Shown here: positions 38,653 to 46,987 of the stretch, piece by piece
Numbering within the stretch: position 1 is the first letter of the stretch
How the letters are laid out: every line of letters begins with the position of its first letter
From: Deinococcus marmoris
GTDB lineage: Bacteria; Deinococcota; Deinococci; Deinococcales; Deinococcaceae
DNA length: 64,000 bases
Assembly: GCF_001949125.1 (NCBI RefSeq)
Contig: NZ_MSTI01000091.1
Span: 62,001-126,000 of the forward strand
Direction of reading: 5' to 3'
Position numbers and translations under genes: made by a program
Notes under the pieces: model-generated
What the model saw: only the letters and a program-made list of their open reading frames with translations
The model's database searches: none
What the model was told of the DNA's origin: nothing

Positions 38653-39351
38653 ATGCCCGCCCGTCCCCTGATCGGCCTGACCACCTCGCACATTTCGGAC
38701 GCCGCACCACGCACCCATAGCGGCCTGTCCCGCCAATATGCCGCAGCGGTAGAGGCGGTGGGCGGCCTGCCCGTCCTGCTGCCGAACCTGCCTGAACTGG
38801 CCGCAGATTATGCCGCGCAGGTGGACGCCGTGCTGCTCAGCGGCGGCGTGGACGTGCATCCACGTCACTTCGGGCAGCAGCCCCGGCGCGGTCTGGGCGA
38901 GGTGGACGAGATGCGCGACGCCTTTGAGACGGCGCTGTACCGCGCGGCCCGCCAACTGGGCAAACCCGTGCTGGGCATCTGCCGGGGCATTCAGATGATC
39001 AACGTGCTGGAGGGCGGGACACTGCACCAGCATCTGCCGGACGTGCCGGGAGCCTGGGCCGATCATGCCCAGCGCGTACATGCCGATACGCTGGGCCACG
39101 AGGTGACGTTTACGCCGGGCAGTCGGCTGGCCGGGGCGCACGGTGAGCGGGCACCAGTCAACTCCTCGCACCATCAGGCGATTGATACGGTTGCGCCCAC
39201 GCTGACCGTCGCCGCTGTGGCCCCCGACGGCATCGTCGAGGCGGTGGAAGGTGACGGCGTGATCGGCGTGCAGTGGCACCCGGAGGTGCTGTTTCAGGTT
39301 CATCCACACGCGCTTGGGACATTCACGGCGTTCATGCGGCTGCTGGATTAG
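38653..39351 (+). CDS. Gamma-glutamyl-gamma-aminobutyrate hydrolase-like peptidase C26
   Basis: Class-I glutamine amidotransferase-fold hydrolase, 232 residues. It would cleave gamma-glutamyl amides such as gamma-glutamyl-GABA in polyamine breakdown, though other family members differ. The oxyanion region is VLLSGGVDVHPRHFG; the nucleophile is the Cys in LGICRGIQMINVLEGGTLHQH (elbow GICRG). The His/Glu pair lies in IGVQWHPEVLF, and VNSSHHQAID precedes it. ATG 38653 is favoured by the promoter geometry; the frame is open further upstream without support. It stands alone, convergent with the histidine phosphatase gene 20 bases away. Confidence 0.88.
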   Translation: MPARPLIGLTTSHISDAAPRTHSGLSRQYAAAVEAVGGLPVLLPNLPELAADYAAQVDAVLLSGGVDVHPRHFGQQPRRGLGEVDEMRDAFETALYRAARQLGKPVLGICRGIQMINVLEGGTLHQHLPDVPGAWADHAQRVHADTLGHEVTFTPGSRLAGAHGERAPVNSSHHQAIDTVAPTLTVAAVAPDGIVEAVEGDGVIGVQWHPEVLFQVHPHALGTFTAFMRLLD

Positions 39352-39371
39352 CGGCTATTGGATTAACTGCC

Positions 39372-40097
39372 CTACCGCCAGCTTCTGAGTTCCGGCGGCA
39401 GATGCGCCACCTCGTTGAAGGAATCCAGGCTCAGGCGTCCGCCGCCAAACGTGAAGCGGGTAAAGCTGCCGTTGCGGACGCGCCAGTTCAGTTTCAGGGC
39501 TGCCGCATCCGGGGCGTCCAGGCTCAAAGCCACCATCAGGCCGATCACCCCGCCGCTGGTGAAAGCCAGCACGGTGGAACCGGATGGAAAGCGCGTCAGG
39601 TGTGCCAGTACAGCGTGAACCCGTGAACGGAAGGCCGCCCAATCCTCCACGTCCGCGTGCGTGACCGTTCCTGCCTGCCACGCCTCCGCCAGTTCTTCGA
39701 GCATGGGTTGAAAGGCGCGGTTGCGGTCCGGGGCGTCACGGCGTTCCTGGAAGCGCCGAACGGAAGTAGCAAACCCCTCATCCTGCGCGGCCAGCAGCGG
39801 CGCGAGATGACGAATCAGCCCGTCGCCATCGTACTCGGCCAGACGGGGATCTTCTGCCGCATCAGGCCAGGGCCGGGGTGAATCAGGATCAGAAAAGTGG
39901 GCGGCCCCGGCAGCAATCTCCGCTGTGCGCCGCTGCCGAACCAGCGGACCGTGAACAACGTGCGTGGGCGTCACTTCCTCCCTGGTCAGCGCCAGCCCCA
40001 CCGCACGGGCCTGCTGCTCGCCCAGTTCGGAAAGGCGGTCCGTATCCTTCTCGAACGGCGTTGCCTGCCCGTGGCGAATCAGGATCAGTTCACTCAT
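39372..40097 (-). CDS. Histidine phosphatase family protein (phosphoglycerate-mutase-like)
   Basis: Phosphohydrolase of 241 residues with the RHG catalytic motif at the start (LILIRHGQATPFEKDTDRLSELGEQQA), then VVHGPLVRQRRTAEIAAGA with the second Arg. The distal histidine motif is unusual, with LAFTSGGVIG where most members have a His-Gly (HGG). Start ATG 40097 overlaps the upstream phosphotransferase gene by eight bases; a longer start lies within that gene. It is last in the minus-strand fatty-acid operon. The missing His in the distal box could reduce or change activity, so the substrate is uncertain. Confidence 0.82.
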   Translation of the reverse strand: MSELILIRHGQATPFEKDTDRLSELGEQQARAVGLALTREEVTPTHVVHGPLVRQRRTAEIAAGAAHFSDPDSPRPWPDAAEDPRLAEYDGDGLIRHLAPLLAAQDEGFATSVRRFQERRDAPDRNRAFQPMLEELAEAWQAGTVTHADVEDWAAFRSRVHAVLAHLTRFPSGSTVLAFTSGGVIGLMVALSLDAPDAAALKLNWRVRNGSFTRFTFGGGRLSLDSFNEVAHLPPELRSWR

Positions 40098-41229
40098 GGC
40101 CAGTCTCTTCTGAATGCGGGGAAACCTCTCCCCCGTCTCCCGTCGAATCCGCCGAGATTCTGCGCCACGCCTCACCAATCAGCCACTGTGCCTGTTCAGC
40201 CAGGGGAGCAAAACGCGGGTCCGTGGTCTGCCCAAGGCGGTAACGGGCGAAAATCTGGATGACGATCACCGCCAGCTTGAAGTGTCCCAGGACCTCATAC
40301 CAGCGAACCGAGTCGCTCGTGACGTGACGGGCAGATTGCTGGGCGTAGCGGGCGATGAATTCCTCGCGGCTCAGGAAGCCGGGAAAGTTGGCCCCGATCT
40401 CGTTCACATCGCGGCCCGGCTGTTCGGGCATGGTCCAGTAGGTCAGCGTTAACCCCAGGTCCACCAGCGGATCGCCCACGGTGGTCATTTCCCAGTCCAG
40501 CAGCGCCACCACGCGTGAAGGATCGGCAGGGTCCAGCATCAGGTTGTCCAGCTTGAAATCGTTGTGAACCAGCGTATGCGCGGACTCTTCAGGCGTGTGC
40601 GCTTCCAACCACGCGATCACCAGTTCGTCGCGCAGTTCGGCGGGTGGTGGCAGGTCTCCCGAATCTTTCAGCAACTCCCGCGCCCGTCGCCAGCGTCCGG
40701 CCCAGCCGCCCACCTGCCGGGCATTGAAACCTTCCGGCTTGCCGATGGAGCGCAGGCCCGCCGCATCGATATCCACTGCATGCAAGCGGGCCAGCGTGTC
40801 GGCCACCGCCTCCGACATCTGCCGGGGAGCATCGGGCATTCCGGCGTACTCGGGCGGCATTTTCGTCCGCACCACCAGCCCGCGCCGCCGTTCCATCAGA
40901 TAAAAGGGCGAACCCATGACCTCCACATCCTCGACCAGAAACAGCGGTTCGGGGGCGACGGCAAAGGCGGGATGGATTTTTTCGAGCAGGTGGAACTCGC
41001 GGGCCATGTCGTGTGCGCCCTTTGCCACCGGTCCCAGCGGCGCGCGGCGCAGGACGTATTCCACCTCTCCCAGCTTCAGCAAATAGGTCAGGTTGGAAAA
41101 GCCGCCGGGGAACTGCGTGACTTCCAGCGCGCCCAGATCGCCCCTGACCTTGCCGCGCAAGACATTGCGTAGCGTATCCAGCGGCAGCTCCTCACCCGGC
41201 CTGACCGATGATGTTTCGGGACGGGTCAA
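40090..41229 (-). CDS. Phosphotransferase-family protein (APH/ACAD10-like kinase fold)
   Basis: Aminoglycoside-phosphotransferase-like kinase, 379 residues. Motifs: PGGFSNLTYLLKLGEVEYVLRRAPLG (nucleotide loop and Lys/Arg region), the catalytic loop LVHNDFKLDNLMLDPADPS (HxDxxxxN form HNDFKLDN) and the metal-binding ALLDWEMTTVGDPLVDLG (DWE). This group is repeatedly found with acyl-CoA dehydrogenases (ACAD10/11-type) and is thought to phosphorylate 4-hydroxyacyl-CoA substrates. The surrounding SDR, MaoC and dehydrogenase genes support that role. TTG 41229 overlaps the SDR stop as TTGA. Confidence 0.87.
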   Translation of the reverse strand: MTRPETSSVRPGEELPLDTLRNVLRGKVRGDLGALEVTQFPGGFSNLTYLLKLGEVEYVLRRAPLGPVAKGAHDMAREFHLLEKIHPAFAVAPEPLFLVEDVEVMGSPFYLMERRRGLVVRTKMPPEYAGMPDAPRQMSEAVADTLARLHAVDIDAAGLRSIGKPEGFNARQVGGWAGRWRRARELLKDSGDLPPPAELRDELVIAWLEAHTPEESAHTLVHNDFKLDNLMLDPADPSRVVALLDWEMTTVGDPLVDLGLTLTYWTMPEQPGRDVNEIGANFPGFLSREEFIARYAQQSARHVTSDSVRWYEVLGHFKLAVIVIQIFARYRLGQTTDPRFAPLAEQAQWLIGEAWRRISADSTGDGGEVSPHSEETGHE

Positions 41230-42038
41230 GGATGACCCTCGGTGCGCGGGGCGTCGCCCTCCTTAAATGCCGGTTCACCTGAGAGCAGCGCCATCGCCTT
41301 CTTGCGCAGGTGGCGCATCTTGCTGAGCCACTCGCCGTAATTGCCCGCCTTGTTCTGGAAGGACTTGAGGGTGGTTTCATGCGTGGTGATGAGAAAGCCG
41401 TCGGCCTGCAAGACTTTCAGGGTGGCTTCCACCAGCACGTCGGTGGTCACGGCGGTCTGTTGCAGGATCGGCGCGTTCTGGATCATGGGCGTCCAGACGC
41501 CCTCGGGGCACAGGCAGGCCACCTTGATGCCCCGGTCCCCGTAGGTGATGGCCAGCCACTCGGCAAAGGCCAGCGCGGCGTGCTTGGTCACGGCGTAGGG
41601 CGCGGAGTGCAGTTCGGTGAGCAGGCCCGCCGCCGACGCGGTGTTCAGCAGGTAGCCCTCGCCGCGCTCCAGCATGTGCGGCAGCAGGTGGCGGGCGGCC
41701 CAGACGTGGGACATCACGTTGACGCGGTGGATCAGGTCCCACACCTTGTCGGGCGTCTCCGGCCCCTCACCCACCGCAATTCCGGCGTTGGAGCAGAACA
41801 GGTCGATCTGGCCTTCCTTGCCCAGCACGTCGTCGATCAACGCCTTGATATCGGCTTCCTGCCCCACATCGGCGGCCACGAAACGCGCGCCGATCTCCTG
41901 CGCTTTCTGTGCGCCTATTTCCGCATTCCGGTCAGAGGCGATGACGGTTGCACCTTCCTGAACAAAGCGGGTGGCGAGGGCGAGGCCAATGCCCGAGGCG
42001 GAGCCGGTGATGACGATGATCTTGTTTTTAAGTTCCAT
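41226..42038 (-). CDS. Short-chain dehydrogenase/reductase
   Basis: NAD(P)-dependent oxidoreductase, 270 residues. The nucleotide motif is TGSASGIGLALA, NAG appears in LFCSNAGIAVG, the active-site tetrad is SAPYAVTKHAALAFAEWL (Y-x-x-x-K), and PEGV follows. It starts at ATG 42038 with AAGGAG ten bases upstream and is coupled to the phosphotransferase gene. Probably acts on a hydroxyacyl-CoA or related alcohol in this operon; specificity not readable. Confidence 0.9.
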   Translation of the reverse strand: MELKNKIIVITGSASGIGLALATRFVQEGATVIASDRNAEIGAQKAQEIGARFVAADVGQEADIKALIDDVLGKEGQIDLFCSNAGIAVGEGPETPDKVWDLIHRVNVMSHVWAARHLLPHMLERGEGYLLNTASAAGLLTELHSAPYAVTKHAALAFAEWLAITYGDRGIKVACLCPEGVWTPMIQNAPILQQTAVTTDVLVEATLKVLQADGFLITTHETTLKSFQNKAGNYGEWLSKMRHLRKKAMALLSGEPAFKEGDAPRTEGHP

Positions 42039-42060
42039 ATGGGGTTACTCCTTTCTGAGT

Positions 42061-42591
42061 TTAATCAAGATCAAGTGCCAGGCGGTAATTTCCGCACTGA
42101 ACACATTGGAAGAGGCGAAGATAGATTGCCCCTCGCTTAGCCCATTCTAAAATTTCACCTGTGGTCATTCTCGTGATTTCAGCAATTGCACGAATGTCTG
42201 CCTGAGCCGTCGCGCTTTCAATAATTTCAACAGACCAGTGATTCCTTAAATCGCCGATATATTGGCAGCACTCGCTGCAATGGTCTGGCCAGAAAATTGG
42301 ATTCCATGTGGCAACAGACGGAGTTCTAGTTCTGACGGCCAGCACACTATCGCGGCTTGCCGTCTCAGCAAAATCGGCTTCCTGAAACTCCCCATCAAAT
42401 TTTTTAGCCGCCAGACCATCGGCTATACACCACGGGCAAATGACCAGATCATCGTGAATGGAGTAGAAAACACCCTGATATTTCCATTCGCGATGTTTAC
42501 CGCATGCACTGCACACGATGGAAGTCTGCTCAAAAACTGAATCCCCTGTGGGGTCTGCGTAATAGTGAAACTCTGCCCAAGTTTCACTCAT
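42061..42591 (-). CDS. CbrC-family (UPF0167) cysteine-rich protein
   Basis: 176 residues. The CbrC/UPF0167 family is small and little studied; the E. coli member has been linked to colicin E2 tolerance. The N-terminal FHYYADPTGDSVFEQTSIVCSACGKHR is the family hallmark, and four CxxC-type pairs are visible (CSACG, CPWC, CSECC, CVQCG), suggesting two zinc sites. Base composition is visibly AT-richer than the genes around it, as expected for acquired DNA. ATG 42591 overlaps the stop of an AbrB-type gene (ATGA), so the two are translated together. Function here is unknown; a toxin/antitoxin-like or defence pairing is speculation. Confidence 0.82.
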   Translation of the reverse strand: MSETWAEFHYYADPTGDSVFEQTSIVCSACGKHREWKYQGVFYSIHDDLVICPWCIADGLAAKKFDGEFQEADFAETASRDSVLAVRTRTPSVATWNPIFWPDHCSECCQYIGDLRNHWSVEIIESATAQADIRAIAEITRMTTGEILEWAKRGAIYLRLFQCVQCGNYRLALDLD

Positions 42592-42770
42592 TCGCTTTCC
42601 TGCTCTCCGTCCTCAAGAAGGATTTTAACCTCTCTGCCACGGGCCACGAAGACAAGACGACAGCCCGGCCTGAGCTGCATTTCTTCCCTCACCACTTTCG
42701 GGACGGTGACACGGCCACGGGTGGACATAGTGCCAGAAAAAACACGTTCGGGCGGCCTGTCGTCAGTCAT
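42588..42770 (-). CDS. AbrB/SpoVT-AbrB (MazE-like) DNA-binding protein
   Basis: Small swapped-hairpin DNA-binding protein, 60 residues. The AbrB motif is STRGRVTVPKVVREEMQLRPGCRLVF in two pieces: strand-turn around GRVTVPK, helix VREEM, and the loop LRPGC, then VARGREVKILLED. Such proteins act as antitoxins or as transition-state regulators. It is coupled by ATGA overlap to the cbrC-like gene and starts 12 bases after the acyl-CoA dehydrogenase stop, so it sits inside the fatty-acid operon. Direct control of its own operon is likely by analogy with MazE-type antitoxins. Confidence 0.85.
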   Translation of the reverse strand: MTDDRPPERVFSGTMSTRGRVTVPKVVREEMQLRPGCRLVFVARGREVKILLEDGEQESE

Positions 42771-42782
42771 TCTCTGTTCATC

Positions 42783-44045
42783 CTACTTGGACGCCGAGAA
42801 CACGCTCTCGCGTCCGCGTGCCGCCTCACCCTGACGGCGCATTTCCTCCTTCGCCACGGTGCCGATGTGGACGATGTCGGGGCCATCGGCCAGGCGCAGG
42901 GTGCGGGCCTGGGCGTACATCATGGCCAGCGGGGTGTCCTGGCTGACGCCCGCGCCGCCGAAGACCTGAATGGCCCGGTCGATGACGGCCAGCGCCATAT
43001 TGGGCGCAACCACCTTGATGGCGGCGATCTGCCCGCGCGCTTCCTTGTTGCCCACGGTGTCCATCATGTGTGCGGCGTTCATGGTCAGCAGGCGGGCCTG
43101 ATCGATTTCCATGCGGCTTAGCGCGATCAGCTCCCGCACATGCTGGTGCGCCGAGAGCGGTTTGCCGAAGGCCACGCGGCTGGACGCCCGTGCCACCATC
43201 AGTTCCAGCGCGCGCTCGGCCTGCCCGATCAGGCGCATGCAGTGGTGAATGCGGCCCGGCCCCAGGCGGCCCTGCGCGATTTCAAAGCCCCGGCCCTCGC
43301 CCAGCAGCATCGCGGAAACAGGCACGCGCACGTCCTTGAAGGTCATCTGCGCGTGGCCGTGCGGCGCGTCGTCGTAGCCAAACACGGTCAGCATGCGCTC
43401 CCTAGTCACGCCGGGCGCGTCCATCGGCACCAGGATCATGCTCTGCTGGAGGTGACGCTCGGCATTGGGGTCCGTCTTGCCCATGAAGATGCTGACGGCG
43501 CAACGGGGATCGCCCGCGCCACTCGTCCACCACTTCTCGCCGTTGATCACATAGTCTTCGCCATCGCGGGTGATGCTGGATTCGATGTTGGTGGCGTCGC
43601 TGCTTGCCACATCCGGCTCGGTCATCGAAAAGGCGCTGCGAATCTCGCCGTTCAGCAGGGGAATCAGCCACTGCTCCTGCTGTTCGGGGGTGCCGTAGCG
43701 GGCCAGCACTTCCATGTTGCCGGTGTCGGGCGCGGCGCAGTTGAAGACTTCCGGTGCCCACCACACGCGGCCCATGACCTCGCACAGCGGGGCGTATTCC
43801 AGGTTGCTCAGGCCAGGGCCAAAGGTGCCGTCCGGGTCGCTGGCCGTCGGCAGGAACAGGTTCCACAGCCCCGCCTCACGCGCCTTGGGCTTCAGCTCGT
43901 CGATCAGCGGCAGGTGTTCCCAGCGGTTGCCGTCGTTCACCTGACGGGCGGCCTCGGCATCGTTGGGGTAGATGTGTTCGTCCATGAAGGCCAGCAGGCG
44001 CTGGCGCAGGTCACGGGAGCGGTCAGTCACGTCAAATACGGTCAT
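42783..44045 (-). CDS. Acyl-CoA dehydrogenase family protein (ACAD10/11-like)
   Basis: FAD-dependent dehydrogenase, 420 residues. Landmarks are [47 protein letters not shown] in pieces, VPLYD-region equivalent [26 protein letters not shown], and the C-terminal [34 protein letters not shown] in pieces. This pattern ([24 protein letters not shown]) is typical of the ACAD10/11 type, which pairs with APH-fold kinases such as the one at 40090. ATG 44045 overlaps the previous small gene. Long-chain or 4-hydroxyacyl-CoA degradation is inferred. Confidence 0.9.
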   Translation of the reverse strand: MTVFDVTDRSRDLRQRLLAFMDEHIYPNDAEAARQVNDGNRWEHLPLIDELKPKAREAGLWNLFLPTASDPDGTFGPGLSNLEYAPLCEVMGRVWWAPEVFNCAAPDTGNMEVLARYGTPEQQEQWLIPLLNGEIRSAFSMTEPDVASSDATNIESSITRDGEDYVINGEKWWTSGAGDPRCAVSIFMGKTDPNAERHLQQSMILVPMDAPGVTRERMLTVFGYDDAPHGHAQMTFKDVRVPVSAMLLGEGRGFEIAQGRLGPGRIHHCMRLIGQAERALELMVARASSRVAFGKPLSAHQHVRELIALSRMEIDQARLLTMNAAHMMDTVGNKEARGQIAAIKVVAPNMALAVIDRAIQVFGGAGVSQDTPLAMMYAQARTLRLADGPDIVHIGTVAKEEMRRQGEAARGRESVFSASK

Positions 44046-44401
44046 TGGGGTTCCTCCTGAATGTTGAGTGGGCGAAAACTGGCGTGGTTGCCTTCTATCC
44101 CGATCAGGGCCTGACGGTGAACACCGCCGCCCTCACGCCGAATCAGCAGATTCAGGGCCAGGATGCGGTCCAGCACGGCCTCGGCCTGCTGCATCAGTTC
44201 GGGCGAATCGTCTTCGGCCAGTCGGTCTGTGGCGGCAGCGTCCTCGTCAAATAAGGCGCGGTACGGTTCAAAGGTGGGCGTCGGCTCAAAGTTGCAGTGA
44301 AAGGCGAACATCTCCATCTCACGCAGCGGCATCCGGGCCAGCACTTCCCCATCTCTCTCCAGCAGGTAGACGGTGCTTTCCGGCTGGAGAGGCTGGGTCA
44401 C
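44042..44401 (-). CDS. Small protein of unknown function in the acyl-CoA operon
   Basis: 119 residues, no recognised domain, no signal peptide or membrane segment. Notable features: acidic middle ([34 protein letters not shown]), and an [18 protein letters not shown] segment. GTG 44401 overlaps the MaoC stop (GTGA), and its own stop overlaps the dehydrogenase ATG, so translation is coupled on both sides, which supports a real gene. A longer frame upstream lies inside maoC and is rejected. It might be a partner or chaperone of either enzyme. Confidence 0.75.
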   Translation of the reverse strand: MTQPLQPESTVYLLERDGEVLARMPLREMEMFAFHCNFEPTPTFEPYRALFDEDAAATDRLAEDDSPELMQQAEAVLDRILALNLLIRREGGGVHRQALIGIEGNHASFRPLNIQEEPQ

Positions 44402-44847
44402 AGATAGACCCGGAACACACTTTCCGCCGTCGCGGCTGGCCTCTGCTCCCCCTCGATCTCGATGGTGTTCAGCACCGTGATCTGCATGTATCCCGCACCC
44501 TGCTCTGCACTTTGCAACATGGCGCGGTTGCGCAGACGGCTGTTCACTTTTACTGGCGAGACGAAACGCACGCGGTTCAGGCCGTAATTGACGGTCATTT
44601 GCGCGCCTTCGATCTGCACCGAGCCGCCGTGGTTCATGAATTCCCCGGCCAGCAAAGAGAGGGTCAGGAAACCGTGCGCGATGGTGATGCCGAACGGCCC
44701 GGCGGCAGCTTTCTCCGGGTCCACATGGATGAACTGGTGGTCCCCGGTGGCGTCGGCAAAGGCGTCGATGCGCGCCTGATCCACCAGGATCCATTCCGAG
44801 AGCGCCACTTCCTTTCCGACGTGTGAGGCCAGCTCGCCGGGCTTCAT
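44398..44847 (-). CDS. MaoC-family hot-dog enoyl-CoA hydratase
   Basis: (R)-specific hydratase-type protein of 149 residues. The active-site signature FADATGDHQFIHVDPEKAAAGPFG and ITIAHGFLTLSLLAGEF are present, with the catalytic Asp/His pair in GDHQFIH. GLNRVRFVSPVKVNSRLR fits strand 4. It would hydrate 2-enoyl-CoA to (R)-3-hydroxyacyl-CoA. ATG 44847 overlaps the SDR stop as ATGA. Position between an SDR and an acyl-CoA dehydrogenase supports a beta-oxidation or hydroxyacyl-CoA role. Confidence 0.92.
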   Translation of the reverse strand: MKPGELASHVGKEVALSEWILVDQARIDAFADATGDHQFIHVDPEKAAAGPFGITIAHGFLTLSLLAGEFMNHGGSVQIEGAQMTVNYGLNRVRFVSPVKVNSRLRNRAMLQSAEQGAGYMQITVLNTIEIEGEQRPAATAESVFRVYL

Positions 44848-45620
44848 ACGACGGTGGCTCCGCCGTCCACGGCGATGTTCTGTCCGGTCATGAAGCCGCT
44901 GGCGGCGCTGGACAGCAACAGGGCCAGACCCTTGAGGTCTTCGCCTCCCCCCAGCCGGTGCATCGGGGTGGATTCCAGAATGGCCTGCTCACCGTAGGCC
45001 AGCGTGCCTTTGGTCATCTTGGTAGGAAAGTAGCCGGGGCAGATGCTGTTGACGGTGATGCCCTTGTCGGCCATCTCGGCGGCCAGCGCGCGGGTGAAGT
45101 TGACCAGAGCGCCCTTGGACGTGTTGTAGGCCAGGGTGGCAGCCATGCGCGGATCGTTGCCCTGCAACCCCGCGACGCTGGCGACATTCACGATGCGCCC
45201 GCCGCCCGCTGGCAACATGCAGCGGTTCAGCACGCTCTGGGTGATCAAAAAGGTGCCGTTGACGTTGACGTTCATGACCTTCAGCCATGCGTCCAGCGGG
45301 TGTTCGGCAGTGGGCGCGCCCCAGGTGGCCCCGGCGTTGTTCACCAGAATATCGATGCTGCCCACTTCAGAAACGATCTTTTCCACGGTGGAATCGATGC
45401 TCTCGAAGTTGCCCAGATCGTTGGCGTAGACGTGCGCCTTGATGCCCAGGCCTTCCAGATGGGTTTTTGCCTCGTCCAGCTCGTTCTGTTTGCGGGCGGT
45501 CAGGACCACGGTTGCGCCGTACTCGCCCAGCGCCTCGGCAATTTGCAGGCCCAGGCCGCGCGAGCCTCCGGTGATCAGGGCGGTCTTGCCACTCAGGTCG
45601 AACAACGTTTTCAGGGCCAC
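44844..45620 (-). CDS. SDR-family 3-oxoacyl/3-hydroxyacyl reductase-like dehydrogenase
   Basis: NAD(P)-dependent short-chain dehydrogenase, 258 residues. The cofactor motif is TGGSRGLGLQIAEALGE, NNAG is in ILVNNAGATWGAP, the catalytic Y-x-x-x-K is in LAYNTSKGALVNFT with Ser in VNVASVAGLQG, and CPGYFPTKM follows. The start is GTG 45620 with GGAGG six bases before it. First gene of the nine-gene leftward operon. Product specificity (3-hydroxyacyl-CoA or gluconate type) is open. Confidence 0.9.
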   Translation of the reverse strand: MALKTLFDLSGKTALITGGSRGLGLQIAEALGEYGATVVLTARKQNELDEAKTHLEGLGIKAHVYANDLGNFESIDSTVEKIVSEVGSIDILVNNAGATWGAPTAEHPLDAWLKVMNVNVNGTFLITQSVLNRCMLPAGGGRIVNVASVAGLQGNDPRMAATLAYNTSKGALVNFTRALAAEMADKGITVNSICPGYFPTKMTKGTLAYGEQAILESTPMHRLGGGEDLKGLALLLSSAASGFMTGQNIAVDGGATVV

Positions 45621-46017
45621 TTTCTACCTCCGGGAATGGGGGGGGATCAGGACAGATTGCATGGACAGCGGACGCCCCCAGCATAGGCCAGAGTTTACGT
45701 GTGCGTCAATTCTGGACGCGCGCGGACATTACATATCTCGGTATGCAGACGGCGTGCATAACTGCTGGTAAAGAATAAATCATCACAAAACATTTTAGTG
45801 GATGTGAGGTAATTCATACCGATTTCAGCGACCTTTTTCAGATGAGACCCCTGTAAGAGTTCTGTGTAGGCGGCGTGCATATCGTTTCGGGCAATGGGCG
45901 AAATCTAAGGCTGGAACCGCATACGTTCCTCAGCGTTCAGACCACCCACCCCAGACCCGTTCACGGGCAAACCCACCCAGCAGCGCCGCACTGCGGCCCA
46001 CAAAGGAAGGTCACCAC
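45621..46017. promoter_or_regulatory. Divergent promoter region, acyl-CoA operon versus chemosensory operon
   Basis: Partly AT-rich, no supported gene. A palindrome TATGCA-7-TGCATA lies at 45742-45760. Its right half is within the 11-mer CGGCGTGCATA (45750-45760), repeated directly at 45871-45881. These are candidate operators for either operon. The ribosome site AAGGAAGG precedes the 46018 gene. A 61-codon frame across 45695-45880 on the minus strand was not accepted. Confidence 0.4.
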
Positions 46018-46377
46018 ATGGCAAAAATCCTGATCGTCGACGACTCCCCCTCCGATATCCGCTTCATGACCGAGGCCCTCAAGGGCACCGCGCACGACTG
46101 CGTCACCCTGACCGACTCCAAGGGGGTCGAGGCCGCCGTCGAATCCGAGCGCCCACAACTGGCGCTGCTGGACGTGGTAATGCCCGAACGCAACGGCTAC
46201 GAGACGCTGCGCGCCCTGAAGAAACTGCCCGCCGCCGAGGGCATGAAGGTGGTCTTCGTGAGCAGCAAGGGTGCAGAGACGGACGTCAAGTGGGGCATGC
46301 GGCAGGGCGCAGTCGATTACCTGATCAAGCCGTACACCCCCGAACAGCTCCTGAGCCTGATCGCCCGGCACGTCTGA
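46018..46377 (+). CDS. CheY/PilH-like single-domain response regulator
   Basis: Receiver-only protein, 119 residues. D8/D9 form the acidic pocket, phosphoacceptor D52 is in LALLDVVMPERNG, S82/S83 and K104 (YLIKPY) complete the site. The sequence VKWGMRQGAVDYLIKP is typical of PilH/PilG, the receivers of type-IV-pilus Chp systems. It is first in a chemosensory operon and would receive phosphate from the CheA homologue at 51769. ATG 46018 has AAGGAAGG upstream. Confidence 0.92.
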   Translation: MAKILIVDDSPSDIRFMTEALKGTAHDCVTLTDSKGVEAAVESERPQLALLDVVMPERNGYETLRALKKLPAAEGMKVVFVSSKGAETDVKWGMRQGAVDYLIKPYTPEQLLSLIARHV

Positions 46378-46382
46378 GCGCT

Positions 46383-46901
46383 GTGAATCCCAGCCCGGTC
46401 AATTCCAGTCCAGTAGCTTCCAGCGCCCCAAGTTCATACCCGGCGTCTGAAACCTACCTGCTGTTCCGCAGCGGCGCACGCCTGCTGGCGCTGCCCACCC
46501 GGCAGACGCGGCAGGTCATCCCGCTGGGCCAGCTCTCGCCGCTTCCGGCCAGTGGCGGCAGCCTGCTGGGTCTGATGGGCGCGCAGGGACGGGCCGTACC
46601 GGTGGTCAACCTGCCCACCCTGCTGGGCCACCTGCTGGGCGGCATGGCCGAGGCAGCCCCACAGCCGGACGGCACCCGCCTGGGCCTGCTGTGCGAACAC
46701 GCGGGCGAGAGCCTGCTGCTGCCCATCGACGAGGTCATCGGCAACGTGAGCGCCGAGCTGGCTGCCACCCAATCTCTGGCTGCCCAATCGCCTGCTAGCC
46801 AGACACTGCTGCAAAGCGCCCAACTGGGAGACCACCTCGCGGCGCTGCTGAGCCTGAACGCATTGACCGCTGCCATCGCCGGACGCCTCCAGACCGCCTG
46901 A
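46383..46901 (+). CDS. CheW-domain coupling protein (PilI-like)
   Basis: Adaptor of 172 residues that would couple receptor arrays to the CheA kinase. The first 25 residues are Ser/Pro/Ala-rich and poorly structured. The CheW-like domain begins at ETYLLFRSGARLLALPTRQTRQVI, followed by LLGLMGAQGRAVPVVNLPTLLGHL and LLLPIDEVIGNVSA. GTG 46383 starts five bases after the receiver stop. The divergent second half makes the CheW assignment reasonable but not certain. Confidence 0.82.
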   Translation: MNPSPVNSSPVASSAPSSYPASETYLLFRSGARLLALPTRQTRQVIPLGQLSPLPASGGSLLGLMGAQGRAVPVVNLPTLLGHLLGGMAEAAPQPDGTRLGLLCEHAGESLLLPIDEVIGNVSAELAATQSLAAQSPASQTLLQSAQLGDHLAALLSLNALTAAIAGRLQTA

Positions 46902-46987
46902 GACCGGCGCTCTGAAGCGCAGACCGTCCCTGCTCCCGTCTCATTTCCACAGCTCCGCTGGACCCGCCCCTTTCAAGGAGTCACCCG

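Noticed and set aside
42579..43121. Plus-strand open frames opposite the AbrB and dehydrogenase genes
   Set aside because: The AbrB fold and dehydrogenase motifs on the minus strand account for the sequence.
45695..45880. 61-codon minus-strand frame in the divergent promoter region
   Set aside because: No ribosome site, no domain, and it covers repeated operator-like sequences; more likely a chance frame in AT-rich DNA.
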